Positions 1-7,960 are shown, numbered from the stretch's first letter. The stretch: DNA of 14,033 bases from JAFGJQ01 sp964586145 (GCA_964586145.1 CAZPHH010000110.1:1-14033), one strand, 5' to 3'. Made by a program: numbers and translations. Notes: generated by a model not told the origin, from the letters alone.

Positions 1-53
1 GTAGGGTCCACCGCGCGGACCGCAGGCCTTGTGTAGGGTCCGCCGTGCGGACC
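1..53. repeat. Two-copy 21-bp direct repeat with internal dyad
   Basis: Two near-identical 21-bp copies lie at 1-21 and 33-53, a 32-bp period, both beginning GTAGGGTCC and ending GCGGACC. The second copy is a hairpin, GGTCCGC-cgt-GCGGACC, and the first is a degraded form of it. The array may continue to the left of the window. It resembles the short GC-rich repeats scattered between genes in planctomycetes, which is recollection and not a search result. No coding function is apparent. Confidence 0.6.
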
Positions 54-78
54 ACGACATCGATAGAGACCGGCTGGA

Positions 79-148
79 AAGCCGGTCCCACACAAGAAGC
101 CGGTCCCACACAAGAAGCCGGGCCCATACAAGAAGCTGGGCCCAGAAG
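79..148. repeat. 18-bp tandem repeat, about four copies
   Basis: Units of 18 bp start at 79, 97, 115 and 133. The first two are identical (AAGCCGGTCCCACACAAG), the third differs at two positions and the fourth is eroded. A 7-bp dyad (ACCGGCT/AGCCGGT, 70-87) overlaps the left edge. Because 18 is a multiple of three, the array reads as an apparent Ser-His-Thr-Arg-Ser-Arg repeat peptide; I take that as an artefact. Confidence 0.75.
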
Positions 149-223
149 GGCAGGGGGGTGAGGTGCAAGCGCGCATCGCACCGGCCCCGTACCCTGAACC
201 CCGCCCCCCCGCGCCCCCGATCA

Positions 224-271
224 CTTGCTCCCTCGATCCCTTGATCCCTTGATCCCTGGATCCCTCAGTCC
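224..271. repeat. 8-bp tandem repeat (CTTGATCC), six units
   Basis: Six consecutive octamers run without interruption: CTTGCTCC, CTCGATCC, CTTGATCC, CTTGATCC, CTGGATCC and CTCAGTCC. The period of 8 is not a multiple of three, which argues against coding. The rest of the spacer up to 430 shows no gene. It does contain a 7-bp dyad at 378-384/395-401 (GCCGGTC/GACCGGC, 10-nt loop) about 30 bases before the next gene, of unknown meaning. Confidence 0.75.
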
Positions 272-430
272 CTCCGTTCGCATTATCGGCCCTTTCCCGC
301 CGAAATCGTCCGGTCGGCCGGTTTTCCCGATAGGGATACCAGCGGACCCGGCTGCGAAGGCGGCCGGAGAGTGCCCGGCCGGTCACCCTGCGCCGACCGG
401 CTACGCCGCGCGTGTCCGTGGGGATTGTGG

Positions 431-1681
431 ATGCCGCTCTACCTGCAACCCAATGAGCTCGAAGCCGGCATGCGGCTGGCCAAACCGGTCATCTGTGACC
501 GTCGCGTGCTGCTGCCCGCCGGCCGAGTGCTCAATCCGGTTGAGATCGACAACCTGCGTAAGCGATACCCTCGGGCAAACGTCTACATCCTGGACCCCGT
601 GCTGGATGAGTGGATCCCTTTCCAGGACGACACGCAGGACAGCACGGTGGCCCTCGCCGCCCGCGAGAAACTGGTGGACGCCCTCTCCGGCGTCCGCGAG
701 AAGTTCGCCTCCCGCATGTCCCTGCGCGGCATGTCGCTGCGCGGCGTGCATGAGGCCCTCACATACATCACGCAGTATCTGCAGCAGCATCCCGCCGCCG
801 CCGCCATGGTCATCCCGCCGGGCAAGGAGGGAAGTTACCTCATCGAGCATCCGGCCAACGTCTTCTACCTGAGCCTGGTCGTGGGCAATGCCGTTCGCGG
901 CCTCGCCCAGCACGACCTTGCCCGGCGGAGCAGCCTGCGAAGCTACAGCCGCGCCCGTTTCCCCGTGAACCTGACCCCGCTCGGCCTGGCCGCTCTGTTC
1001 ATGGATGTCGCATTGTGGCCGCTGGAGGAAGTGTTCGAACACCCCGGCCCGCTCTCCGCAGAGGAACGGCAGACTGTCGCCGGGCACCCGGCCGCCAGCG
1101 CTGCCGCGCTGCCGCCGGACACGCCGGAAGCCGTCGGGGAGATCATTCTGCGTCACCACGAGAACATGGACGGCACAGGGTATCCCTACGGCCTGACCGG
1201 AGAGGCGATTCCGCTGTTCGCGCGCATTTTGCGCATCACGGATGCGTTTGACGCCGCCACCAGCCGGCGCGTGTTCCGGGAGGCGAAGTCGGCGCCGCGG
1301 GCATTGTGGGAGATGACCATCGGGCCGTATGCCCAGTTCTACGATCCGGTAGTGCTCAAGATTTTCGGCAGCGTGGTCCAGCCGTTCCCCATCGGTGCGA
1401 AGGTTCGCCTGGCCTGCGGGCGGTACGGCGTGGTCGTCCGGTTCGGCGAGCGGTATTCGCTGCTGCCGGAGATCATCATTGCCTTCGACGAGGACGGCCG
1501 GCGCCTGCCCCGGAACAAACTGGAAGGCCCCTACAAGCTTGACCGCCGCACCGACCTGCGCATCGCCGCCTACGAAGGCGAGGACATCAGCGACCTTTAC
1601 AACAGCGGCACCTGGTACTCCAACATCGAGATGCCCTACCCCGCCTCGTTCGAGACGCTGTTCGAAAGCCTATATCCCTGA
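431..1681 (+). CDS. Degenerate HD-GYP domain protein (c-di-GMP signalling family)
   Basis: A 416-residue cytoplasmic protein. Residues 1-70 resemble the N-terminal region common before HD-GYP domains (start MPLYLQPNELEAGMRLAKPV). Residues 140-310 form the HD-GYP domain, with GHP at 218-220, HHENMDGTGYP at 242-251 and the later aspartate in ITDAFDA (D271). The tail from about 315 resembles the small C-terminal extension of such proteins. HD-GYP enzymes hydrolyse cyclic di-GMP at a two- or three-metal site. Here the defining HD pair reads Met191-Asp192, and the earlier ligand histidine appears to be Leu147 in LSLVV, so the protein is probably a poor or inactive phosphodiesterase that may still bind the nucleotide (inference). 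The ATG at 431 was chosen because family similarity starts there; a GTG at 371 is in frame but adds 20 unrelated residues. No strong ribosome site is visible. It converges on gatB. Confidence 0.85.
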   Translation: MPLYLQPNELEAGMRLAKPVICDRRVLLPAGRVLNPVEIDNLRKRYPRANVYILDPVLDEWIPFQDDTQDSTVALAAREKLVDALSGVREKFASRMSLRGMSLRGVHEALTYITQYLQQHPAAAAMVIPPGKEGSYLIEHPANVFYLSLVVGNAVRGLAQHDLARRSSLRSYSRARFPVNLTPLGLAALFMDVALWPLEEVFEHPGPLSAEERQTVAGHPAASAAALPPDTPEAVGEIILRHHENMDGTGYPYGLTGEAIPLFARILRITDAFDAATSRRVFREAKSAPRALWEMTIGPYAQFYDPVVLKIFGSVVQPFPIGAKVRLACGRYGVVVRFGERYSLLPEIIIAFDEDGRRLPRNKLEGPYKLDRRTDLRIAAYEGEDISDLYNSGTWYSNIEMPYPASFETLFESLYP

Positions 1682-1692
1682 CGAAATGGCAG

Positions 1693-1750
1693 ATGAAGAA
1701 TGGCGAATGGAAGAAGGCTCTCGTTCTGCCCGGCCTGTTCCATTCTTCAT
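1693..1750. repeat. 11-bp inverted repeat between convergent genes
   Basis: ATGAAGAATGG at 1693-1703 is exactly inverted as CCATTCTTCAT at 1740-1750, with 36 bases between. It lies in the 71-bp gap between the stops of the HD-GYP gene and gatB, so a role as a bidirectional transcription end is possible. There is no clear T-run and the loop is long. The GAATGG-rich text also looks like a dispersed simple repeat. Confidence 0.4.
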
Positions 1751-1752
1751 TC

Positions 1753-3240
1753 TCAAATCTCTGTTCTCCGTTCGGCCAGCCGCTCTTCAATGAGCGTGCC
1801 GACCAGGCGGGGGTCGGCCTTGCCGCCGGAGATGCGCATCACCTGGCCGCGGAGAAAGCCCGCGGCCTTCTGCGCCTTCTTCGGGTTGGCGGCGGCGTCG
1901 CGGACGGCCTGCTCATTCTCCGCAAATGCCTGGGCCACCCAGGCCGCCGTCTGATCCGCATCCTGCACCTGCACCAGGCCGAGGGATTCCGCCAGGGCGG
2001 CCGGATCGTCCTGTGATTCGAGCATCCGCTCCGCAATCTGCTTGGCCGCGGTGGCGCTGACGGTGCCGTCCGTGGTAAGCCGCGCCAGGCGACCCATGCG
2101 GGCGCCGTCCACCGGCAGACCGGCCACCGCCACACCGTGCTCGTTGGCCAGCGCAGACCACACGTTGACGAACTGCCGGGCGAGCACGTCGGGCGGCCCG
2201 CCCGCGGCCACGGCGGCTTCAAACAAGTCTGCCGTCGCGCGGTCCGTCACGATGATTTCCACGTCTTTCGGCGAAAGCCCCAGTTCCTTCTCCAGCCGGG
2301 CCTGCCGTGGCCGTGGCAGTTCGGGCATCTGCCCGCGCACGCGATCCAGCCAGGCCGCGTCGATTTCCACCGGCACCAGGTCCGGATCGGGGAAATAGCG
2401 GTAGTCGTGGGCGGCCTCCTTGCCGCGCTGGAACTCCGTGACGCCGCGATCATCCAGCCAGCCGCGGTTTTCGTTCGGGCGTTTGCCGAGCACGTAGTCG
2501 TTGTCGCGCTGCCATTCCTGGACCTGCCGGCGGGCCTCGTAGGCGATGGCATCACGCACGCTGCGAAAGCTGTTGAGGTTCTTCACCTCGCTGATGGGCG
2601 TGCGGTATTCCACGCCGTCTCGCGTGATGATCACGTTGATATTCGGCTCGAAGCGCATCTGCCCCTTCTGCATGTTGCCTTCGCTGACCCCCAGGTACGT
2701 GACCAGCCGCTGGAGCTCCGTGGCGAACGCGTAGGCCTGCTCGGCCGACTGAATGTCCGGCTCCGTCACGATCTCCAGCAGCGGCGTGCCCGCCCGGTTC
2801 AGGTCCACCAGCGTGCAGCCCGGCGTGTCGTGGATGTTCTTGCCGGCGTCCTCTTCGAGGTGGGCCCGGCGGATGCGCACCCGCTCGGTCCGGCCGTTGT
2901 CGTCCACGTCGAAGAAACCGTCGGCCGCCAGCGGCAGGTCATACTGGCTGATCTGGTAATTCTTCGGCAGGTCGGGGTAGTAGTAGCTCTTGCGGTCCCA
3001 CTTGGTGAACGGGGCGACGCGGCAGTTCAGGGCCAGCCCCACCGCGATGGAGAACTCGACCGCCTGCCGGTTCAGCACCGGGAGCACGCCCGGCATCCCC
3101 GCGCAGACCGGGCAGACGCGGCTGTTGGGCACCGCGGCGAACTCGACCGCGCAGCCGCAGAACAGCTTCGTCCGCGTGGCCAACTGCACGTGGATTTCCA
3201 TGCCCACCAGCACGCGGGTTGTGATGCCGCCGTCGCTCAT
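1753..3240 (-). CDS. gatB: Aspartyl/glutamyl-tRNA(Asn/Gln) amidotransferase subunit B
   Basis: GatB (495 residues, usual length) is the kinase and tRNA-binding subunit of GatCAB. The complex converts Glu-tRNA(Gln) and Asp-tRNA(Asn) to the amide forms when the cognate synthetase is missing. Seen directly: GMEIHVQL at 13-20, the zinc cysteines C28, C30, C43 and C46, KNYQISQYDLPL at 93-104, HLEEDAGK near 127-134 and GTPLLEIVTEPD near 151. A C-terminal YqeY-type tRNA-binding tail reaches LVGTLIEERLAER. The ATG at 3240 is preferred over an upstream in-frame start at 3309, because the family begins just before GMEIHVQL and the extra 23 residues are not family-like. Its ribosome site is weak. gatA and gatC are not adjacent in this window. 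Confidence 0.97.
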   Translation of the reverse strand: MSDGGITTRVLVGMEIHVQLATRTKLFCGCAVEFAAVPNSRVCPVCAGMPGVLPVLNRQAVEFSIAVGLALNCRVAPFTKWDRKSYYYPDLPKNYQISQYDLPLAADGFFDVDDNGRTERVRIRRAHLEEDAGKNIHDTPGCTLVDLNRAGTPLLEIVTEPDIQSAEQAYAFATELQRLVTYLGVSEGNMQKGQMRFEPNINVIITRDGVEYRTPISEVKNLNSFRSVRDAIAYEARRQVQEWQRDNDYVLGKRPNENRGWLDDRGVTEFQRGKEAAHDYRYFPDPDLVPVEIDAAWLDRVRGQMPELPRPRQARLEKELGLSPKDVEIIVTDRATADLFEAAVAAGGPPDVLARQFVNVWSALANEHGVAVAGLPVDGARMGRLARLTTDGTVSATAAKQIAERMLESQDDPAALAESLGLVQVQDADQTAAWVAQAFAENEQAVRDAAANPKKAQKAAGFLRGQVMRISGGKADPRLVGTLIEERLAERRTEI

Positions 3241-3376
3241 GATCGCATTCTCAACGCAGGACAGGTCCGAAGGTCGCCAGACGATGGATTCTGCCGGAAG
3301 GACGCGCACAGATCAAGTGCGGATGACGTCGAGGGCCGAGAGGGTCTCGGCACGCCCGGATCGGCCGAGCGGGCAC

Positions 3377-3432
3377 ACCTACAGCCTACAGCTCGCCACA
3401 GCGAGTCGCCGGGGCGACCTACGGTCTATAGC
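3377..3432. repeat. Imperfect 16-bp direct repeat, 40-bp period
   Basis: ACCTACAGCCTACAGC (3377-3392) recurs as ACCTACGGTCTATAGC (3417-3432), 13 of 16 bases matching. Between them is the small dyad GTCGCC-GG-GGCGAC (3405-3418). It sits in the 204-bp gap upstream of gatB and downstream of the unknown gene at 3445-4200. It looks like repeat debris; I see no clear promoter for gatB here. Confidence 0.4.
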
Positions 3433-3444
3433 CTAACAGCCGAT

Positions 3445-4200
3445 CTACCGTCTCCCGGCGATCGCCTGCGCCAGGGGGTTAACCAGGATGGGCACCACGC
3501 GGCCGCCCGCCAGTTCGTCCGCGATTTCGACCAGCCGGCGATGCGTATCCACCGGCGAGGTCGGCTGCTCGAAGCCCCAGTACTGACGAACCGTCAGGTA
3601 GATGCTGATGGGGCCCGAGTCGAAGTCGCCCGCCCGAACCTCGTAGGTGGAGCTGCGCGACCGGATCTCCGCGTACGCCTGCAGGTCGCATTCCTGCGTC
3701 AGCGCGATGCCCAGGTACGGCTGGCTTTCGATCACGTGCGCCGCCTCTTCGCCCAGCAGCAGCCCGGCAAACGGATGGTCCGACCAGAACGTCTCCGCCA
3801 GAAGCTGGTCGTGGTTCCCGCGGAAGTCCAGGTCAAACCCGTACGTCACGTCCAGGTGGTCGTAGTTCAGCTCGCTGAAGTTCAGGTAATATGGCGCGTG
3901 CTCCAGAATCACGTCGGCCATGGCCCGAATGTCCGCCATGGCCGGGATGGCATAGTACCCGAACCGCAGGCTCGTCGGGTCCAGCCGCAGCCAGCGACGC
4001 GGCGACCGCGCGTGGACGCTCTCCTCCAGCACAACACCGCCGTCCTCCCGCTGCCGCAACTTGCGCATGGTCGGAAAGGATTTCGAAATCCGCTCAAGAA
4101 AACGCAACACCGGCTCCGGCTCCGGCATCACTTCGATCTTCAGATGCAGGCGGGAGTTGACGTAGAACTCATCGCACACCGCGCCCAAATGGTTGTTCAT
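3445..4200 (-). CDS. Conserved protein of unknown function
   Basis: A 251-residue soluble protein with no signal peptide, membrane segment or motif I can assign. It is rich in acidic and aromatic residues, with stretches such as YYLNFSELNYDHLDVTYGFD and GNHDQLLAETF in the middle, and PYLGIALTQECD and TVRQYWGF further on. The text and the start MNNHLGAVCDEFYV look like a family I associate with planctomycetes, but no function is known to me. ATG at 4200 was chosen over GTG at 4251 because the upstream residues look untranslated. It lies 204 bp upstream of gatB on the same strand and could be co-transcribed with it. Codon-position pattern and length make a real gene likely. Confidence 0.8.
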   Translation of the reverse strand: MNNHLGAVCDEFYVNSRLHLKIEVMPEPEPVLRFLERISKSFPTMRKLRQREDGGVVLEESVHARSPRRWLRLDPTSLRFGYYAIPAMADIRAMADVILEHAPYYLNFSELNYDHLDVTYGFDLDFRGNHDQLLAETFWSDHPFAGLLLGEEAAHVIESQPYLGIALTQECDLQAYAEIRSRSSTYEVRAGDFDSGPISIYLTVRQYWGFEQPTSPVDTHRRLVEIADELAGGRVVPILVNPLAQAIAGRR

Positions 4201-4358
4201 CAATGAACTCGCTTCCCACACGAGGCATCGGGTCGCAATCGACCGTCCCACAATGGATTATTGCCGTATCCGGCGCCGGTTTCAACTCCACGCCGGACAG
4301 GGCAAACACCGTACACGGCCGGACTACTTGAAAAAAGCCACAAGACCGGGAACCATGT

Positions 4359-4385
4359 GGGCGCCGGCTTCAGTGGCCGGCGCCC
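4359..4385. repeat. 10-bp perfect inverted repeat (GGGCGCCGGC), 7-nt loop
   Basis: GGGCGCCGGC (4359-4368) and GCCGGCGCCC (4376-4385) flank TTCAGTG. It lies between two divergent genes, about 50 bases before the start at 4436, so it is not a terminator for either. It could be a structured leader element, an operator or a dispersed repeat; nothing decides between them. Confidence 0.5.
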
Positions 4386-4435
4386 GATCGCGGGCAGGCA
4401 ACAGGTCCACGTCCTCAACGGTGGGGTAACGCCCG

Positions 4436-5215
4436 ATGGCAGAAATCCGATCCAGAGTCACTCTCGAACAGATCATCCGGAAGGGCATTTTTGTGGGCAT
4501 GGTCGTCGTCTTCGGCGCCTACTTCGCCTATGACGGCTACATCGGCTATCCCCGCAAAAACCTCGACCAGATCCGCAAGGGCCAACCCGACATGGTGCCC
4601 CTGGAACACCCGCCGATCAACGGGCGCGTCACCGTCAGGAACACCGAACGAATCGTCGCCGACCAGCTCACCAGCCTGGAAAAAGTCAGGGAGGTGCTCG
4701 GCGATCCAGACCATCAGAGCGACGACGGGCTCTCCTTTTACTGGTTCGGCCCGGCCGTCGCCATGAAGGTCACCACCATCGGCGAAGACGTCATCCCCCG
4801 TGGCAACATCCGCCGGGCGACGGCTGCGTACAAGACCGAACTGGACATCCGCACTCAGAAGATCCTCGCCCTTGTGCTGGCGATAGTCGGCATCCCCCTG
4901 ATCGTGCATTACCTCCGCGTCCTGACCTACTCCGCGCAACTCAACGACCAGGGCCTGAAGGTCAGCGGCAGGCCGCTGATCCCGTTCGAGGCCATGACCG
5001 GTCTGGACGCCGCCCGCTATCGCGAAAAGGGATGGATGGAGCTCCAGTACCGCCGCGACGCTCAAGACGCCACCGTCCGGCTGGACGACTACTGGATCCG
5101 GGATTTCACCGTGCTGATCAACGCCCTCTGCGAACGCAAGGGCTTCGAAAACCCCCTGGACAGCAAAGACTCCGAAATCGACTCGGCACCCCCCGCTCAG
5201 AACGACGAGCCGTAG
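4436..5215 (+). CDS. Two-helix membrane protein of unknown function
   Basis: A 259-residue protein with hydrophobic helices at about 16-38 (GIFVGMVVVFGAYFAY) and 142-163 (ILALVLAIVGIPLIVHYL). They enclose a roughly 100-residue hydrophilic segment, probably outside the cytoplasm. The C-terminal 95 residues (about 165-245) look like a small beta-rich PH-like cytoplasmic domain, which is inference from the pattern and not a recognised motif. I do not recognise a function. The ATG at 4436 has only a weak GGTGGGG upstream. The gene is divergent from the unknown gene at 3445-4200 and its last 19 bases overlap the end of aroK on the other strand. Confidence 0.75.
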   Translation: MAEIRSRVTLEQIIRKGIFVGMVVVFGAYFAYDGYIGYPRKNLDQIRKGQPDMVPLEHPPINGRVTVRNTERIVADQLTSLEKVREVLGDPDHQSDDGLSFYWFGPAVAMKVTTIGEDVIPRGNIRRATAAYKTELDIRTQKILALVLAIVGIPLIVHYLRVLTYSAQLNDQGLKVSGRPLIPFEAMTGLDAARYREKGWMELQYRRDAQDATVRLDDYWIRDFTVLINALCERKGFENPLDSKDSEIDSAPPAQNDEP

Positions 5216-5733
5216 GCGGCCAGCACCGCCTCCGCCACCAACCTCAACTCCGCCGAGGCATCCACCTCGACATGCGCCGCCGCTCGATACCGCGGCGTGC
5301 GGGCCGCCAGTACCGCCTCCACCTCCTCGATGCCCGGCAGCAACGTCAGCGCCGGCCGGTTGGCCTCGGTCGCGGCATCCGCCTGAATCCGCCGCCAAAG
5401 CGCCTCGACCGGAGCGGTCAGCCAGACCACGAATCCCCGCGCCCTCATGCAGGCCACATTGTCGTCCCGCAGAACCGCGCCCCCGCCCATGCTGACCACC
5501 TGCCCCTCGCCATCCATCACGGCCCGCACAACACAGGCTTCGCGCTCGCGGAAGCCCGATTCACCCTCCTGCTCAAAGATCGAAGCGATTGGCATCCCCG
5601 CCTCGGATACAATCAATGCATCCGTGTCGACCAGCCGGAAACCCAGCCGATCGGCCACCCCCCGGCCTACCGTGGTTTTGCCCGACCCGCGATAGCCGAT
5701 CAACACGAGGTTCGGCGGCCGACGATCAGCCAT
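5197..5733 (-). CDS. aroK: Shikimate kinase
   Basis: This cytosolic enzyme phosphorylates shikimate to shikimate 3-phosphate with ATP in chorismate synthesis. At 178 residues it has normal length. Visible: Walker A GYRGSGKTT (13-21), substrate-site aspartates in DTD (36-38), FRERE (61-65) with the shikimate-binding arginine, GGG at 83-85, lid arginine in NRPALT (126) and a late arginine in TPRYR. The ATG at 5733 sits inside the end of aroDE, an 8-base overlap in another frame, so the two are very probably translationally coupled. The 3' end overlaps the opposing membrane-protein gene by 19 bases. Confidence 0.95.
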   Translation of the reverse strand: MADRRPPNLVLIGYRGSGKTTVGRGVADRLGFRLVDTDALIVSEAGMPIASIFEQEGESGFREREACVVRAVMDGEGQVVSMGGGAVLRDDNVACMRARGFVVWLTAPVEALWRRIQADAATEANRPALTLLPGIEEVEAVLAARTPRYRAAAHVEVDASAELRLVAEAVLAAYGSSF

Positions 5734-7270
5734 GACGGGTCAACTCCCCAATCACCAACTGCCGCATCAGCCCCACGTCGGCCTCCCGCCCGGTCCAGAG
5801 CCGGAATTGCCCCGCCGCCTGGTGAACGAACATCTCCACCCCGCAAATCGTCCGGCACCCTGCGGCCGCCGCGTCGCGCAACAACATTGTTTCTAATGGG
5901 TTATATACCACGTCAAACACCGCCCCATACCGCGGCAGGGCCTCCGGCGGCATCGGCGTGGCATCCACCTCCGGCCACATCCCCACGCTCGTGCAGTTGA
6001 TGAGGACGGCACCCCGTCCCTGGCCGCGATCCGCCCAGGGCCGGACCTCGCAGGCAAACTCGTCCGCAAGGCGAACGGCATCTTCGTGAACAATGTTGAT
6101 CAATGTCACGCGGGCACCGCACGAACGCAGGCCCGCCGCCACCGCCCGAGCGGCGCCGCCCGCGCCCAGCACGTCCACCTCCATGTTCCTCAGGCCCGTC
6201 CGGTCCGACTCCAACCCCTCGGTCAGCGCATCCAGCGCTCCGGAGTAGTCTGTGTTGTGACCGCGGTATCGTCCCTCCTCCGCCACCAGCGTGTTGACCG
6301 CCCCGATCTGTCGCGCCAGTTCGTCCGCGGCGTCGCCCAGGTACGCCAGCACGCGAGCCTTGTGCGGCACGGTGACGCTGAACCCGCGCACGTTCAGCCA
6401 ATCCGCCTGCAGACACCTGTCCAGAAACGACTCCAGCACCTCGCCGTCCGGATTCACAGCCAACGGCAGATACACCGCATCCACGCCCGCCCGCGCAAAC
6501 GCCAGGTTGTGCAGCAGCGGGCTCATGGAATGAGCCACCGGCCAGCCGATCACACCCAGCACACGTGTGCCGCGTCCGATCTCGCCCCACCGAAAGACCT
6601 CACGCATTTGCGCAAGCGAAATCTGCCCCGGCGCCGCTTCGCCGCCGGACTCCGCCGCACAATACGTTCCGTACGCACCCACCTTACCGGCCAATAGGCG
6701 CGAAGGCAGCCCGGCCTCACCCATGCAGATGACGATGGCCGGCACCGGCGACTGCCGCGCCAACTCCAGCGCCTCCAGACTGTGGCAGATGTTCTGCGAC
6801 ATCCAGGCGACTTTCGGCACCACGCCGCCGACCGCTGCGATCTCCCGCAGAAGCCCGGCCGGATCGGCCGGTCGGCCCTCGAAACAGTGCGACGAGAGGA
6901 TCAACCTCGGCTCGCCCGAGAGCCCCACCGACCGCAACGGTTCCAGGCGTCTTCGAACGTCCTCCGACGCGCGCCAGAATGCGTACTCGAAATCAACGAT
7001 CCCCCGGCCTTCGCCCGCCAGGTCCGCCAGCAGCCGGGCGCGGACCTCCGGCGACGCATCCGAGGCCCCACCCTCCGCGGTCGATCGGCACGTGACGATC
7101 CATCGGCCTGCCGGCAAGCCGGCCACCCATTCCCGAAACGACGGGCCGGGCGAGGCGTGTCCGTCCAGCCGCAGCTCGATCCGGTCCGCACCGGCCGCAA
7201 GGGCTTGGTCGGCCAGTGGCCGGAGGGCATCCAGCGTGCTTCCCGTTACGGATGCGATCAGCTTTGCCAT
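5726..7270 (-). CDS. aroDE: Bifunctional 3-dehydroquinate dehydratase (type I) / shikimate dehydrogenase
   Basis: A 514-residue fusion that dehydrates 3-dehydroquinate and then reduces 3-dehydroshikimate. Residues 1-225 are the type I dehydratase: ELRLDGHA, catalytic SSH (H128), Schiff-base lysine in VPKVAW (K153) and GQISLAQM. Residues 237-514 are the dehydrogenase: GVIGWPVAHSMSPLLHN (240-255), catalytic VPHK (K304), GAVNTL, GHNTD (D341), the dinucleotide loop GAGGAA (369-374), NCTSVGM and the C-terminal VHQAAGQF. The same order is known in plants and chlamydiae. The usual NADP-binding NRT motif reads Asn-Ile-Val (392-394), so cofactor choice may differ. The ATG at 7270 has AGGAGG at 7273-7278, only two bases away, an unusually tight spacing; residues before it are not dehydratase-like. 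It leads an operon with aroK. Confidence 0.96.
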   Translation of the reverse strand: MAKLIASVTGSTLDALRPLADQALAAGADRIELRLDGHASPGPSFREWVAGLPAGRWIVTCRSTAEGGASDASPEVRARLLADLAGEGRGIVDFEYAFWRASEDVRRRLEPLRSVGLSGEPRLILSSHCFEGRPADPAGLLREIAAVGGVVPKVAWMSQNICHSLEALELARQSPVPAIVICMGEAGLPSRLLAGKVGAYGTYCAAESGGEAAPGQISLAQMREVFRWGEIGRGTRVLGVIGWPVAHSMSPLLHNLAFARAGVDAVYLPLAVNPDGEVLESFLDRCLQADWLNVRGFSVTVPHKARVLAYLGDAADELARQIGAVNTLVAEEGRYRGHNTDYSGALDALTEGLESDRTGLRNMEVDVLGAGGAARAVAAGLRSCGARVTLINIVHEDAVRLADEFACEVRPWADRGQGRGAVLINCTSVGMWPEVDATPMPPEALPRYGAVFDVVYNPLETMLLRDAAAAGCRTICGVEMFVHQAAGQFRLWTGREADVGLMRQLVIGELTRHG

Positions 7271-7615
7271 ATCCTCCTGCCAGTTCCGGCCTTCCGCCGG
7301 CCGGTGGGGGCATTGTACGAGGATGGGTGTGATTCCGCGAAACGGCGGCCCGGGCCGTCCTCGCATTGGCGAAACGCCACACGAACGCCCCGACCGTGTT
7401 GCCGCCCGTCAACGTCTGCCAAGGCCGGTTTCGTCCGATCGACCAGACCCCCCTGTGGGGAAGTCCCATAACAGCCCGTTCCGGCGGCCCTTACTGATGA
7501 TCCGCCAGGGACCGATCCCGAATTGTGCGGGATGGCACCGTTCCTGTCAGCCGATAAGCAGGGCATGGCAACAGCCTTGTATCATGCGGGGGAGCGGGCG
7601 TTTCGAGAGTCGGCC
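7271..7615. other. Divergent intergenic region (aroDE / PilZ)
   Basis: This 345-bp gap separates the divergent starts of aroDE (-) and the PilZ gene (+), so it must hold both promoters. The only sites I would point to are the TACAAT hexamer for aroDE and a weak TATCAT at 7579-7584 for the PilZ gene. Neither has a good -35. No RNA gene, repeat or convincing small ORF was seen. Confidence 0.5.
7312..7317 (-). promoter_or_regulatory. Putative -10 element of aroDE (TACAAT followed by G-C run)
   Basis: On the minus strand TACAAT is followed directly by GCCCCC, and would give a leader of about 35 bases before the aroDE ATG at 7270. No convincing -35 stands 17-18 bases upstream. The same hexamer-plus-C-run arrangement occurs at 12501-12512 and, on the minus strand, at 12314-12303, which makes it more credible. 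Confidence 0.4.
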
Positions 7616-7960
7616 ATGTGCGACGCAGACCGGCGCAGGCATCGACGATTGGCCATTCGGCTGCCGTTGGAGTATCGAATCAACGGCCACAATGGCGAAC
7701 CGCCCCCCGTCCATCGCTCGGTCTGCAGAGACGTAAGCTGCGGCGGCGTCAATTTCGAGACGGACTGCCCCGGCCTCGCCCTCGGCACCCGCCTGACGGT
7801 CGATCTGCTGGTACCCCCCGGTGACGGCCACTCCCCCTACCCCGGCCGGGTGCACACCGAAGGCCAGGTCGTGCGTGTCGAACCCCTCTCTCCCAGCGCC
7901 AACGCCACCCGCTGGCGCGTTTCCGCCCGCTTCACCGACTCCCCGCAACTGCACTTCTGA
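7616..7960 (+). CDS. PilZ-domain protein, probable c-di-GMP receptor
   Basis: A 114-residue single-domain cytoplasmic protein. Both PilZ signatures are present: the arginine cluster RRRHRR at 6-11 followed by LAIRLPLEYR, and DVSCGGVNF at 39-47 matching [D/N]xSxxG. A beta-barrel-like remainder ends at RWRVSARF. PilZ proteins bind cyclic di-GMP and pass the signal to partners; the partner cannot be read here. The ATG at 7616 gives the usual short lead before the arginine motif. In-frame ATG at 7565 would add 17 residues that look untranslated, but start choice is not certain as neither has a strong ribosome site. The gene is divergent from aroDE. Confidence 0.85.
   Translation: MCDADRRRHRRLAIRLPLEYRINGHNGEPPPVHRSVCRDVSCGGVNFETDCPGLALGTRLTVDLLVPPGDGHSPYPGRVHTEGQVVRVEPLSPSANATRWRVSARFTDSPQLHF

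Noticed and set aside
79..148. CRISPR-like array
   Set aside because: The 18-bp units are directly adjacent with no unique spacers, and no cas genes are present.
29..244. Small repeat peptide with Ser-His-Thr-Arg-Ser units
   Set aside because: Produced by the 18-bp tandem DNA repeat. No ribosome site, and the neighbouring 8-bp and 32-bp repeats show the spacer is non-coding.
2137..4206. 689-codon open frame on the plus strand
   Set aside because: It runs antisense through gatB and the unknown gene at 3445-4200, both better supported. Long antisense frames are expected in GC-rich DNA, and the translation shows no domain.
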